From an uncultured Synergistia bacterium (GTDB taxonomy: Bacteria; Eremiobacterota; SpSt-956; JAKJGF01): a stretch of DNA of 6,993 nt. Below the pieces are notes generated by a model. The model was not told where the DNA came from and did not search any database. It saw nothing but the letters and a program-made list of their open reading frames with translations. Positions 1 through 6,391 of the stretch are shown piece after piece. The DNA lies in the NCBI GenBank assembly GCA_937888925.1, contig CALARM010001166.1, forward strand, positions 1 through 6,993, given 5' to 3'. Made by a program: the position numbers and the translations under genes. Each line of letters opens with the position of its first letter. The first letter of the stretch is position 1.

Positions 1-47
1 ATAAAATATTCAGCCTGCCATTAAATGTGACAGGCTGAATATTTTAT
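1..47. terminator. Perfect 17-bp hairpin, probable bidirectional intrinsic terminator
   Basis: Bases 1-17 pair without mismatch with 31-47, leaving a 13-base loop. The GC-rich core is CAGCCTG/CAGGCTG. The outer stem is A/T only, so in either direction the core is followed by a U-rich tract. On the minus strand the hairpin begins 9 bases after the flavoprotein stop codon, so it probably ends the padR-flavoprotein transcript. Because the stem reaches position 1, it could extend further outside the window, and whether it also serves a convergent plus-strand gene there cannot be seen. Confidence 0.85.
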
Positions 48-56
48 TTTAAATAT

Positions 57-1421
57 CTAAAATTTCTCAATAACCTTCTGATGTGGTTTAATCATTTCTT
101 CCTTTGCCTTTTTATAAAATTCTTTTTTCATGCCGGGCATCATTAACATTACAGCATATAAAAGATTTTGAAGTCTCTCTCCAATATTTTTATGAGGGTA
201 ATCAAAAAGATTGTGTTTTTTATAATACAGATAATCTGCTCTGAACATGCCCCAGTTTCTGTAAACAAGATCACGAAATATCATATGACCTCCTGCTTCA
301 AGATATGTTCCGGGCTTTACGAATTTTTCTTCTATTCCGGCGACCATCTGTTTTCCCAGTGTCTCAATAAGAGATGTTATATGATTTGAATCTTCATATT
401 CATCTGTAACTATACCTGCCAGATTGGCTCTGCCCACCTGTACTTTAGCTTCCAGAACCTGTCTTAAATTTGCTATATCTCTGAGAGGGCCTGATATGAG
501 ATAACCGAACTGTTTTCCTTCATATACAGGGCAATGGCCTTTAACGAAACTTCGATCCATATACATCTTCCACCGGGACGATAAATATCTGTCTTTTATT
601 CTTGCAGCCATTACAACCCCGTCTGCAGTAAGAACATGTTTATTTATAATATCGGCGAACCCGTCTTTATATATACACTCATTATCATAGGTGCATAAAT
701 AACAGCTCAAACAACCTCCTTTTATATCAGCATCCCTTATATTAATTACCTGGCATGGGCAGATTTTTTGAAAAACCTGTACCATTCTGTTTAAATTAAT
801 ATCTTCTTCTTTTGCATCTGTAAGAATTACTATCTTTTTATTGCTTTTATTTGAAGTTTCCTTTATTTCAGCCGGCTTATATTCAGGCATTTCATAACAG
901 GGTGACTTAAATTTTCTTTCTACAGGCATTTTTTCTTTGATAAAATTAAAGAAATTTTTGGCGAATTTAAGCACCATTTCCCTTCCACTATCTTTAAGTA
1001 AATCCTGCATTTCCGCAGAGTATCCGTCAACATATCTCATTCCCAGATCTTCTGAGATTGAATGAATATAATTATGGGCAGTATGATCGTAAAAATGAAC
1101 GGACGTAGTAATTGCCGTCGCATATTTATCTTTAAATATATCCTTTTTATTTTTTTCAAAGACAAGTTCCGCAAACCTGTGAACAGGAGAAGGTGCCAGG
1201 AAAACATAGACAGGAAAAACCCATATAATGCCATCAGATTTTTCTATTTCTTCAAGTATTGAGTCGAAAAATACTTCTCCTTTTTCTATCTTATTTATCT
1301 CTTTCCCTATATGAAAGATATTGAATTCATGTTCCGGAAAATGTTTTTTTATATAATTCAAATATTGCAGAGTAAGGCTTGGTTCTCCCTTCGGGCTCCC
1401 ACTTAAAACTGAAATTTTCAT
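57..1421 (-). CDS. Two-domain NAD(P)H-dependent FMN reductase / iron-sulfur flavoprotein-like oxidoreductase
   Basis: This 454-residue cytoplasmic protein appears to contain two flavodoxin-like folds in tandem. Residues 1-165 have the FMN phosphate-loop start ISVLSGSPKGEPS and the typical FPVYVFLAPSP segment (about 69-79), as in NADPH-dependent FMN reductases. Residues 195-370 form a second such domain. It lacks the GSP loop but keeps an MKxF(L)DR-like segment (KMYMDRSF) and has the cysteine cluster C237-x2-C240-x2-C243-x5-C249. That spacing matches the CX2CX2CX4-7C [4Fe-4S] motif of iron-sulfur flavoproteins. A basic C-terminal region (about 370-454) has no function I recognise. The start is ATG, 9 bases after AAAGGAGG (1431-1438), and it overlaps the padR stop by one base. 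The inferred role is electron transfer or reduction of a small molecule or xenobiotic, controlled by PadR; the substrate cannot be read from the sequence. Confidence 0.85.
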   Translation of the reverse strand: MKISVLSGSPKGEPSLTLQYLNYIKKHFPEHEFNIFHIGKEINKIEKGEVFFDSILEEIEKSDGIIWVFPVYVFLAPSPVHRFAELVFEKNKKDIFKDKYATAITTSVHFYDHTAHNYIHSISEDLGMRYVDGYSAEMQDLLKDSGREMVLKFAKNFFNFIKEKMPVERKFKSPCYEMPEYKPAEIKETSNKSNKKIVILTDAKEEDINLNRMVQVFQKICPCQVINIRDADIKGGCLSCYLCTYDNECIYKDGFADIINKHVLTADGVVMAARIKDRYLSSRWKMYMDRSFVKGHCPVYEGKQFGYLISGPLRDIANLRQVLEAKVQVGRANLAGIVTDEYEDSNHITSLIETLGKQMVAGIEEKFVKPGTYLEAGGHMIFRDLVYRNWGMFRADYLYYKKHNLFDYPHKNIGERLQNLLYAVMLMMPGMKKEFYKKAKEEMIKPHQKVIEKF

Positions 1422-1975
1422 TATAAAGAACCTCCTTTAAAATTTTCTATAGTTTCATTACACCATTCAATCATAGCACTGCTTACCTTTATGCCGCAGC
1501 GAACAGTTGACAACCAGTAAGGCAAAGCTGTTTCATTTCCATATTCTTTTTTCAAACATGCTTCTATAGTCAGATATTTTTCCAGGAGCGCAGAATGTTC
1601 TTCTTTAAATCTCTGAAGATGTTTGATATTTTCAGAGATGGGAATTTCTTTTCCGAAAAAGAGTTTTAATAAGATTTCTACTCTTTCTCTATGAGGTTCT
1701 GCCGGTTCAAGAAGCCAGGTACGAAGTTTTTCACGGCCACGGTCAGTAATAGTATAAACATGCCTTGAAGGTTTACCTTCTCTTGTTTCTACAGCTTCTC
1801 TTATAACAAAACCTTCTTCTGTGAGTTGTTTTATTACAGGATAGATCTGTCCGTAACTTTCACTCCAGAAATTACCGAGACTTTCTTCAACAGCCTTTTT
1901 TATATCATAACCTGATACAGGCTTTTCGGCCATAAGGCCGAGTACTGCATATTTTGTCTTATTTTCTCTTGCCAT
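1421..1975 (-). CDS. PadR-family transcriptional regulator
   Basis: This is a 184-residue DNA-binding repressor. Residues 1-90 are a PadR winged helix: YAVLGLMAEKPVSGYDI (first helices), then SYGQIYPVIKQLTEEGFV (recognition region), and a wing ending in RHVYTITDRGREKL. Residues 95-180 are a mostly helical C-terminal region typical of the longer PadR subfamily (Vir_act_alpha_C type), which forms the dimer arms. The ATG start is preceded at 5 bases by AAGGAG (1981-1986). A consensus promoter and a palindromic operator lie directly upstream, and the downstream flavoprotein gene overlaps by one base. PadR proteins commonly autorepress and control a neighbouring detoxification or redox gene. The ligand or redox signal is unknown, although three cysteines (130, 160, 172) could be tested as sensors. 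Confidence 0.93.
   Translation of the reverse strand: MARENKTKYAVLGLMAEKPVSGYDIKKAVEESLGNFWSESYGQIYPVIKQLTEEGFVIREAVETREGKPSRHVYTITDRGREKLRTWLLEPAEPHRERVEILLKLFFGKEIPISENIKHLQRFKEEHSALLEKYLTIEACLKKEYGNETALPYWLSTVRCGIKVSSAMIEWCNETIENFKGGSL
1431..1438 (-). promoter_or_regulatory. Strong Shine-Dalgarno for the flavoprotein gene, inside padR
   Basis: On the minus strand this reads AAAGGAGG and lies 9 bases before the flavoprotein ATG. It sits within the last codons of padR, whose TAA shares its final A with the ATG (TAATG). The layout favours translational coupling, tying the amount of enzyme to translation of the repressor on the same mRNA. Confidence 0.85.
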
Positions 1976-2019
1976 AATATCTCCTTGATGTAAATCTTTT
2001 CGCTATATATTTTTAAGTT

Positions 2020-2038
2020 ATATATCTTTTAGATATAT
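2020..2038. promoter_or_regulatory. 19-bp palindromic operator, probable PadR binding site
   Basis: The minus strand reads ATATATCT-AAA-AGATATAT, a perfect 8-bp inverted repeat with a 3-base centre. It overlaps the last two bases of the -10 box and covers the expected transcription start, so a bound dimer would block RNA polymerase. A further TATATAT half-site lies at 2004-2010. Assignment to PadR is inferred from position and symmetry, and A/T richness lowers certainty. Confidence 0.65.
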
Positions 2039-2065
2039 TATAATGTGAAAAATTTCATCTGTCAA
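2037..2065 (-). promoter_or_regulatory. Consensus housekeeping-sigma promoter of the padR operon
   Basis: On the minus strand TTGACA (2065-2060) and TATAAT (2042-2037) are separated by exactly 17 bases, a full match to the sigma-70/sigma-A consensus. Transcription would start near 2030, giving a leader of about 55 bases to the padR ATG. Such a strong promoter with an overlapping palindrome implies that expression is set by repression. Confidence 0.88.
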
Positions 2066-2122
2066 GAGATATTTATTGTAATTTAGAGGCGTGGCAGTTC
2101 GTGAATTGATTCTACAAATTGA

Positions 2123-5014
2123 TTAATAATATTCTTTTATATAAGCATAAGCTCTGTCAAATAAATCCTGTTCTTTATGAAGCTTATATTTCAATAAAGT
2201 TTTCCTGAGTGCCTGCTTTACTTCTCTTTCCCCGGCATTTGTCCATTTCCATCCTTCAAACCTTACAGTTCTTACCATACTGTCTATATCATCTACTATT
2301 CTCTCTATCATTTTAGGAGTCTTCAGATTTTTTGTTTCGTGAAAGAGTTCTGTAAGAGCAGCTTTTGCTTTATTTCTTTCATCATCAGAATCTGCTTCTC
2401 TCTCTGCTTCCAGAACCTCTCTGGCAAGACTCAATAAGGTTTTAAGATATTCCAGGCTGTTTAAGAAACCCTGTTCATATCGTTCTTTTAATTCTTCAAG
2501 TTTTTTTCCGAGAGCTATGAATTTCTGTTTTTCCCTGTGTTTTCTCAACCTTGTTATGAGTTTTATTTCTATCAATTTATGGGCATTTGAATTGTTTTTT
2601 ACCAGTTCCTCTACCATTTCTTTATCCAGAACGATTTTTTCAAGGTCATCCCTTATAGCTTCTACCTGTATATTCTGGTTTATAATTTCCAGGGTCTTCG
2701 CGCCCAGAGCATGCCAGATGAGTTTTCCATGTCCGTCTGCAGGCTGAACTGACTCATAAACATGGGTAAGCCATTTATAATCTGCTCTGTAATTGTTTAA
2801 CATAGTATCAGGGGAAATTGCTTCCCAGAGTTTCGAGAGAATAGAATAATCTGCAGCAAATTCATCTCTTGTTTCATTATCAGGCAAACATTCCTGAGCG
2901 GCAATAAGACCTTCATAACCGGGAATAGTTCTGTCAATATGAGGGAAATACCTCAGACACCTGTCCATAGCCTCATAGAATGTATTCCTCACAAGAGAGA
3001 AATTATTTATGGCATCTCTTATATTTTCTTCATTATAGGTAAGGGTTTTGGCTATATTATCAAATATTCCTATATAGTCCACTATAAGGCCGTGAGTTTT
3101 ATCTCTGTAAGGTCTGTTTGTACGGCATACTGCCTGAAGTAAAGTGTGATCTTTTAATATTTTATCCATATACATTGTCTGAAGTATTGGTGCGTCAAAA
3201 CCTGCAAGGAGTTTTGCCGTTACTATGAGGATTTTTAAAGAGCTGTCAGGGTCATTGAATTTATTCCTTATTTCCTCTTCTTCTTCCTTTTTTCTGCTCC
3301 ATCTTTTTTTCCATTCAACTGGATCTCTCTGATTAACTGTCATTACTATATCAGTATATTCTTCCAGCAATATTTTATCAAAGGCAGATTTATAGTCCAC
3401 ACAACTCTGTCTGTCATAAGAGACTACCATAGCTTTAAATCCTTCCGGATCAACACTGTTCCTGTAATGTTTTATTATATCTTCTGAAACTTTTTTAATA
3501 CGTTCTGGATTTCTGACAATAGTGGCCATTTTCCCGGCTCTTTTTGATATCTCAGATGCTTCTTCTTCCGATAAATCATCTATAATAGTCGAAATTTCTT
3601 CATCAATTGTTTCCCTGTCGATATGCATTTCCACAAGTCTCGGTTCAAAGTGAAGAGGCAAAGTTGCCTCATCTCTTAAGGAATCTTCAAAGGAATATCT
3701 GGAAAGATATCCTCTTTCATCTCCTTCTGCACCGAAGGTAATAAAAGTATTGCGGTCTTTTTTATTTATCGGTGTTCCTGTAAGGCCGAAGAAAAAAGCT
3801 GATGGCAGAGCAGTTCTCATTCTGATTCCCAGATCACCTTCCTGGGTTCTATGGGCTTCGTCTACCATGACAATTATATTATTTCTTTTGTTAAGCACTG
3901 TATCTGCTTCTTTGAATTTATGTATTGTAGTAATAATTATTTTTCTTATGTCTCTTTCAAGCAGTTCTTTAAGTTCTTTTCTGTTATCCACTGCTATTGT
4001 ATTAGGCACATCAGAAGCATTGAAAGTGGATGTAATCTGTGTATCCAGTTCCAGTCTGTCTACAACTATCATTACTGTCGGGCTTTTAAGGTGAGGATGA
4101 AGTCTGAGTTTTTGAGCGGTAAATAACATTAAAAGAGATTTTCCGGAACCCTGAAAATGCCATATAAGTCCTTTTCTTGTCTTTCCTTCTATGACTCTCT
4201 CTATGATTTTATTTGCTGCTTCATACTGCTGATGTCTGCAGATTATTTTAATTTTTCTGTTTTTCCTGTCTGTGGCAAAGATGGTGAAATTATTTAAAAT
4301 ATCCAGAATTACTTCAGGTCTTAACATATCTCTTATAACAGGTTCTATGGAATTTAAATTTATTATGTTACAGTCATCATTTTTCCAGGGAGACCATTTT
4401 TCTAAAGGTGCTCTTATGGAGCCATATTTGAATTCTTTTCCTTCTGTTGCAAAGGAAAATACGTTTGAGACAAAGAGTCCCGGAATGGAAAGTTCATAAT
4501 CTTCGTTTATCTGTGACGCACCGTCAAACCAGGATATGGCAGGTCTCAGAGGGGTTTTACATTCCCCCACTACAAGAGGAAGGCCGTTTATAAGAAGAAC
4601 TATGTCAGGTCTTTTTATGCCGAGATCATATTCTTCTGTTATTACACAGTGGTTATTAGCAATATTTTCGAAATCAATGAGATGGACTGTAACATGCTGA
4701 TTGTTTCTGCCAAAGGGCATACTTCTTTCTCCTTTAAGCCAGGCGGTAAATTCCTCATTTGCTCTTACCAGACCGTCCGAATGGACCGAGAGAAGTATGG
4801 CTCTCAGTTTATAAATTACTTCATCTGCTCTGTCTGGTTTTTCTTTTATGGAAGGGTTAAGTTTTATGAGGGCTTTTTTGAGATAGGAGTCTATTATGAT
4901 ATCTTTAGTTTTTCTGGGAAGGGATTGAGGGGGGATATAGTTCCACCCTTTTTTCTTAAGAAGGTTTATGATATATTGCTGTACTGTATTCTGTTCGTTG
5001 AAATTACTTTTCAT
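2123..5014 (-). CDS. hsdR: Type I restriction enzyme R subunit (HsdR)
   Basis: This 963-residue protein is within the usual size range for HsdR, the ATP-dependent translocase and endonuclease subunit of type I restriction. The N-terminal nuclease shows RPD137 and E151-C-K153 (GECKTP), with a QxxxxY element at Q168-Y173. The superfamily 2 motor has Walker A QGSGKS (288-293), DEAH 385-388, TGTP 412-415, a motif V region VTAKLLAGFDAP (598-609) and motif VI QAVCRTNRP (627-635). The helical C-terminal third (about 750-963) is the part that normally docks on HsdM. All catalytic motifs look intact. Restriction needs HsdM and HsdS, which are absent from the window. The ATG lies 3 bases after the stop of the small antitoxin-like gene; only a weak GGAAG is seen 12 bases upstream, so translation is probably coupled. 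There is no clear terminator before the padR promoter. Confidence 0.95.
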   Translation of the reverse strand: MKSNFNEQNTVQQYIINLLKKKGWNYIPPQSLPRKTKDIIIDSYLKKALIKLNPSIKEKPDRADEVIYKLRAILLSVHSDGLVRANEEFTAWLKGERSMPFGRNNQHVTVHLIDFENIANNHCVITEEYDLGIKRPDIVLLINGLPLVVGECKTPLRPAISWFDGASQINEDYELSIPGLFVSNVFSFATEGKEFKYGSIRAPLEKWSPWKNDDCNIINLNSIEPVIRDMLRPEVILDILNNFTIFATDRKNRKIKIICRHQQYEAANKIIERVIEGKTRKGLIWHFQGSGKSLLMLFTAQKLRLHPHLKSPTVMIVVDRLELDTQITSTFNASDVPNTIAVDNRKELKELLERDIRKIIITTIHKFKEADTVLNKRNNIIVMVDEAHRTQEGDLGIRMRTALPSAFFFGLTGTPINKKDRNTFITFGAEGDERGYLSRYSFEDSLRDEATLPLHFEPRLVEMHIDRETIDEEISTIIDDLSEEEASEISKRAGKMATIVRNPERIKKVSEDIIKHYRNSVDPEGFKAMVVSYDRQSCVDYKSAFDKILLEEYTDIVMTVNQRDPVEWKKRWSRKKEEEEEIRNKFNDPDSSLKILIVTAKLLAGFDAPILQTMYMDKILKDHTLLQAVCRTNRPYRDKTHGLIVDYIGIFDNIAKTLTYNEENIRDAINNFSLVRNTFYEAMDRCLRYFPHIDRTIPGYEGLIAAQECLPDNETRDEFAADYSILSKLWEAISPDTMLNNYRADYKWLTHVYESVQPADGHGKLIWHALGAKTLEIINQNIQVEAIRDDLEKIVLDKEMVEELVKNNSNAHKLIEIKLITRLRKHREKQKFIALGKKLEELKERYEQGFLNSLEYLKTLLSLAREVLEAEREADSDDERNKAKAALTELFHETKNLKTPKMIERIVDDIDSMVRTVRFEGWKWTNAGEREVKQALRKTLLKYKLHKEQDLFDRAYAYIKEYY

Positions 5015-5017
5015 AAG

Positions 5018-5206
5018 TTACTTAATAGCTTCCAATTCTTCCTGAGTTTTAGTGATTATTTCATGATTTTTGAGCTGTTCTATGGAACGTCTTAACGATT
5101 CTCTGTTGGCTGGAGTGGATAACAGATAATCTGTTTCATCATATTCATCGGAATTCCAGAACAATGAATGATCATTATCTGTTTGCAGTGGATCTATTTT
5201 TTTCAT
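5018..5206 (-). CDS. Small protein resembling the C-terminal half of a YefM/Phd-type antitoxin
   Basis: This predicted 62-residue acidic protein contains YDETDYLLSTPANRESLRRS, closely resembling the ExxYLLSxPxNxxxLxxSI region with which YefM/Phd/RelB-like antitoxins begin their toxin-binding tail. The tail EIITKTQEELEAI also fits. The N-terminal DNA-binding fold of that family is missing: only about 20 residues precede the motif. I start at the ATG at 5206 because GGAAGGAAG (5212-5220) lies just ahead. A TTG at 5236, abutting the previous stop codon, would add ten unlikely residues (YCPNW...). No YoeB/RelE toxin gene follows; hsdR begins 3 bases later. It could be a remnant, a free-standing inhibitor, or a partner of the neighbouring nuclease or HsdR. 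The homology is read by eye from a short motif. Confidence 0.6.
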   Translation of the reverse strand: MKKIDPLQTDNDHSLFWNSDEYDETDYLLSTPANRESLRRSIEQLKNHEIITKTQEELEAIK

Positions 5207-5236
5207 CTTTGCTTCCTTCCAATTCGGGCAATACAA

Positions 5237-5584
5237 TTAATCTTTTAAATCCCGGTCAGATTTTATTTTATTCTGAATTTCAAAGGCTTCTTGAATAATT
5301 GATCCGACATGTTCCAGAGATTCTGCATTAAAAAGTTTCTCAGTGATTTCATCAATTAATTCCATATCATTTAGTTCTCTGATTTTCTTCTGCAGTTCAA
5401 AAGCTTTTAAACCGAATTTTGTTTTTAAAAACTTACAGAGTAACTCAATTTTCCCTTCAGCTTTCCCTTTAATCATACCTTCAGATATTCCTTTAATCAT
5501 ACCTTCAGATATTCCTTTAATCATACCTTCAGATATTCCTTCTTCTTTAAATTCTTTATATAGAGCCTGTAATACCTGAGTCAT
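5237..5584 (-). CDS. Candidate internal in-frame gene: C-terminal Rpn fragment (RpnS-like antitoxin)
   Basis: An ATG at codon 220 of the Rpn gene (5584-5582) is preceded at 8 bases by GGAGGTG (5591-5597), a much better ribosome site than the one before the full-length TTG. Starting here gives 115 residues (MTQVLQALYKEF... to the shared stop) holding the four-residue repeat helix and the C-terminal domain but no nuclease residues. In E. coli Rpn loci, separately translated C-terminal fragments bind and block the full-length toxin, and the repeat helix forms part of the dimer interface. The same layout here supports the same role by inference. I saw no convincing internal promoter in the preceding 110 bases, so the fragment would come from the shared mRNA. 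Confidence 0.6.
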   Translation of the reverse strand: MTQVLQALYKEFKEEGISEGMIKGISEGMIKGISEGMIKGKAEGKIELLCKFLKTKFGLKAFELQKKIRELNDMELIDEITEKLFNAESLEHVGSIIQEAFEIQNKIKSDRDLKD

Positions 5585-6241
5585 TTTTAACACCTCCATC
5601 ATTTTCTGAACATAAACTTTATCAATAAATTTATCAGAAATACCTACAAGACAGCCAATTAGAAATAACTGTTCATCAGGATTTGAAACCTTCTGAGCAA
5701 TTTCTATAGATTCTATTGCCCTCTGAGATTTCTCTACGGAGTTGTTCATCAGAGGAAGAAAAATGAGATTAAGCCTGTCGATATTATTTAAAGAACCTGT
5801 CTGAGTAACTTTTTCTAAAAGTTCCCTATAGATTTTATCACCATCATAGTTACCCATATACACTGCATAAGTTAAGTATTTCAAAGAGCCGTGATCCAGA
5901 GTCGTAACAGTCTCATTTATACCTGCCCCATAAATCACGGCAGTATTTACCGGCTTTTTCTTCTCTTCATAAAGAAAAGCATCATAGAGTTTAAACCTCT
6001 CCAGATCTTTTAAACTAAAAGTTGTCTGAAACTCTAAATGTAGCAGGGTATCATCGGCAAGATAGAAAACAAAATCCATTCTATGTTCATCAATTTTTAT
6101 CTGCGGCAGATCAGTTGGTTCTGCCCTTACAATTGGAGCAGTTTTAAGTCCGTAAAATTCAAGACTCTGATTGCCGAACATATTTGTCAGGGACTTAAAT
6201 ATTATGTCATAATTATGATATGAAATAGATAGATTGTTCAA
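5237..6241 (-). CDS. Rpn-family recombination-promoting nuclease (PD-(D/E)XK, PDDEXK_2 type), full-length form
   Basis: This 334-residue protein belongs to the Rpn/PDDEXK_2 family, often mislabelled as transposase. Residues 8-18 (YHNYDIIFKSL) are the usual family opening. The nuclease core shows D56 (HRMDFVFY) followed by E70-F-Q72 (LHLEFQTT), the D...ExQ variant of PD-(D/E)XK. ERFKLYDAFLY (81-91) is the conserved helix after it. Residues 120-215 are helical. Residues 235-266 are four-residue repeats (GISE/GMIK), followed by a helical C-terminus. The start is TTG with a modest AAAGGAA upstream; an upstream ATG in frame is closed by TAG. Family members are DNA endonucleases, and the E. coli ones are reported as antiphage toxins restrained by their own C-terminal fragment. 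Downstream genes follow at 29 bases (to the ATG) and 3 bases, suggesting an operon with hsdR. Confidence 0.88.
   Translation of the reverse strand: MNNLSISYHNYDIIFKSLTNMFGNQSLEFYGLKTAPIVRAEPTDLPQIKIDEHRMDFVFYLADDTLLHLEFQTTFSLKDLERFKLYDAFLYEEKKKPVNTAVIYGAGINETVTTLDHGSLKYLTYAVYMGNYDGDKIYRELLEKVTQTGSLNNIDRLNLIFLPLMNNSVEKSQRAIESIEIAQKVSNPDEQLFLIGCLVGISDKFIDKVYVQKMMEVLKMTQVLQALYKEFKEEGISEGMIKGISEGMIKGISEGMIKGKAEGKIELLCKFLKTKFGLKAFELQKKIRELNDMELIDEITEKLFNAESLEHVGSIIQEAFEIQNKIKSDRDLKD
5447..5542. repeat. 24-bp tandem repeat encoding the Rpn four-residue repeat helix
   Basis: Three units of AATCATACCTTC-AGATATTCCTTT (plus strand) occupy 5471-5494, 5495-5518 and 5519-5542. The first two are identical and the third differs at its last base. 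A diverged fourth unit lies at 5447-5470. On the minus strand each unit encodes eight residues, two four-residue blocks GISE-GMIK, and the diverged unit encodes GKAE-GKIE. Near-identity at silent positions points to recent duplication by slippage or recombination, and a length change by whole units would keep the frame. Confidence 0.95.
5591..5597 (-). promoter_or_regulatory. Internal Shine-Dalgarno GGAGGTG within the Rpn gene
   Basis: The minus strand reads GGAGGTG, spanning codons 215-217 (Met-Glu-Val), followed by 8 bases and an in-frame ATG. It matches the anti-Shine-Dalgarno sequence over seven bases at good spacing, and it decides the start of the internal RpnS-like product. Confidence 0.7.
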
Positions 6242-6296
6242 TTTCTATTTTCCTTTCTTAATCATTATTAAGTTGACATTTTTAGCCCCCTTAATT

Positions 6297-6325
6297 ATTT
6301 TATCATAAAGGAGAGGAATAGTGAA
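6297..6325 (-). promoter_or_regulatory. Candidate promoter for the Rpn-antitoxin-hsdR genes
   Basis: On the minus strand TTCACT (6325-6320) and TAAAAT (6302-6297) match four and five of six consensus bases, with a 17-base spacer. Transcription would begin near 6290, leaving a leader of about 50 bases that holds two very short reading frames before the TTG start. In this A/T-rich 150-base gap the match could be chance, and readthrough from the upstream HTH gene is the alternative. Confidence 0.35.
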
Positions 6326-6391
6326 GGTTAGTAAGGAAATAAAATTTTTGGATAGTAAATTATATCTTCCTTCTCATAGATTTTATAGCTA

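Noticed and set aside
2104..2124. Direct repeat AATTGATT (2104-2111 and 2117-2124) at the hsdR stop, as a possible insertion scar or attachment site
   Set aside because: Only eight A/T-rich bases, no adjacent integrase gene, and easily chance.
3750..4126. Two plus-strand open frames opposite the HsdR helicase motifs
   Set aside because: They are antisense to the Walker A to DEAH/TGTP coding region. The hydrophobic look comes from complementing charged codons.
4649..5095. Plus-strand 148-codon open frame opposite hsdR
   Set aside because: It lies antisense to the conserved N-terminal region of HsdR and the small upstream gene, has no recognisable motif or ribosome site, and its composition is that of a reverse-strand shadow.
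5207..5236. TTG at 5236 as the start of the small antitoxin-like gene
   Set aside because: The ATG at 5206 has GGAAGGAAG immediately upstream. The ten extra residues would translate across that ribosome site and look unlike the rest of the protein.
5447..5542. CRISPR-like array
   Set aside because: The units are directly contiguous with no unique spacers and encode an in-frame protein repeat.
5343..5579. Plus-strand 78-codon frame with a repeated SDIPLIIP pattern
   Set aside because: The repeat is only the complement of the Rpn 24-base tandem repeat; there is no start context.
5237..6241. Transposase / mobile element
   Set aside because: Rpn proteins are often named putative transposases, but no terminal inverted repeats or target duplications flank the gene, and the fold is a PD-(D/E)XK nuclease.
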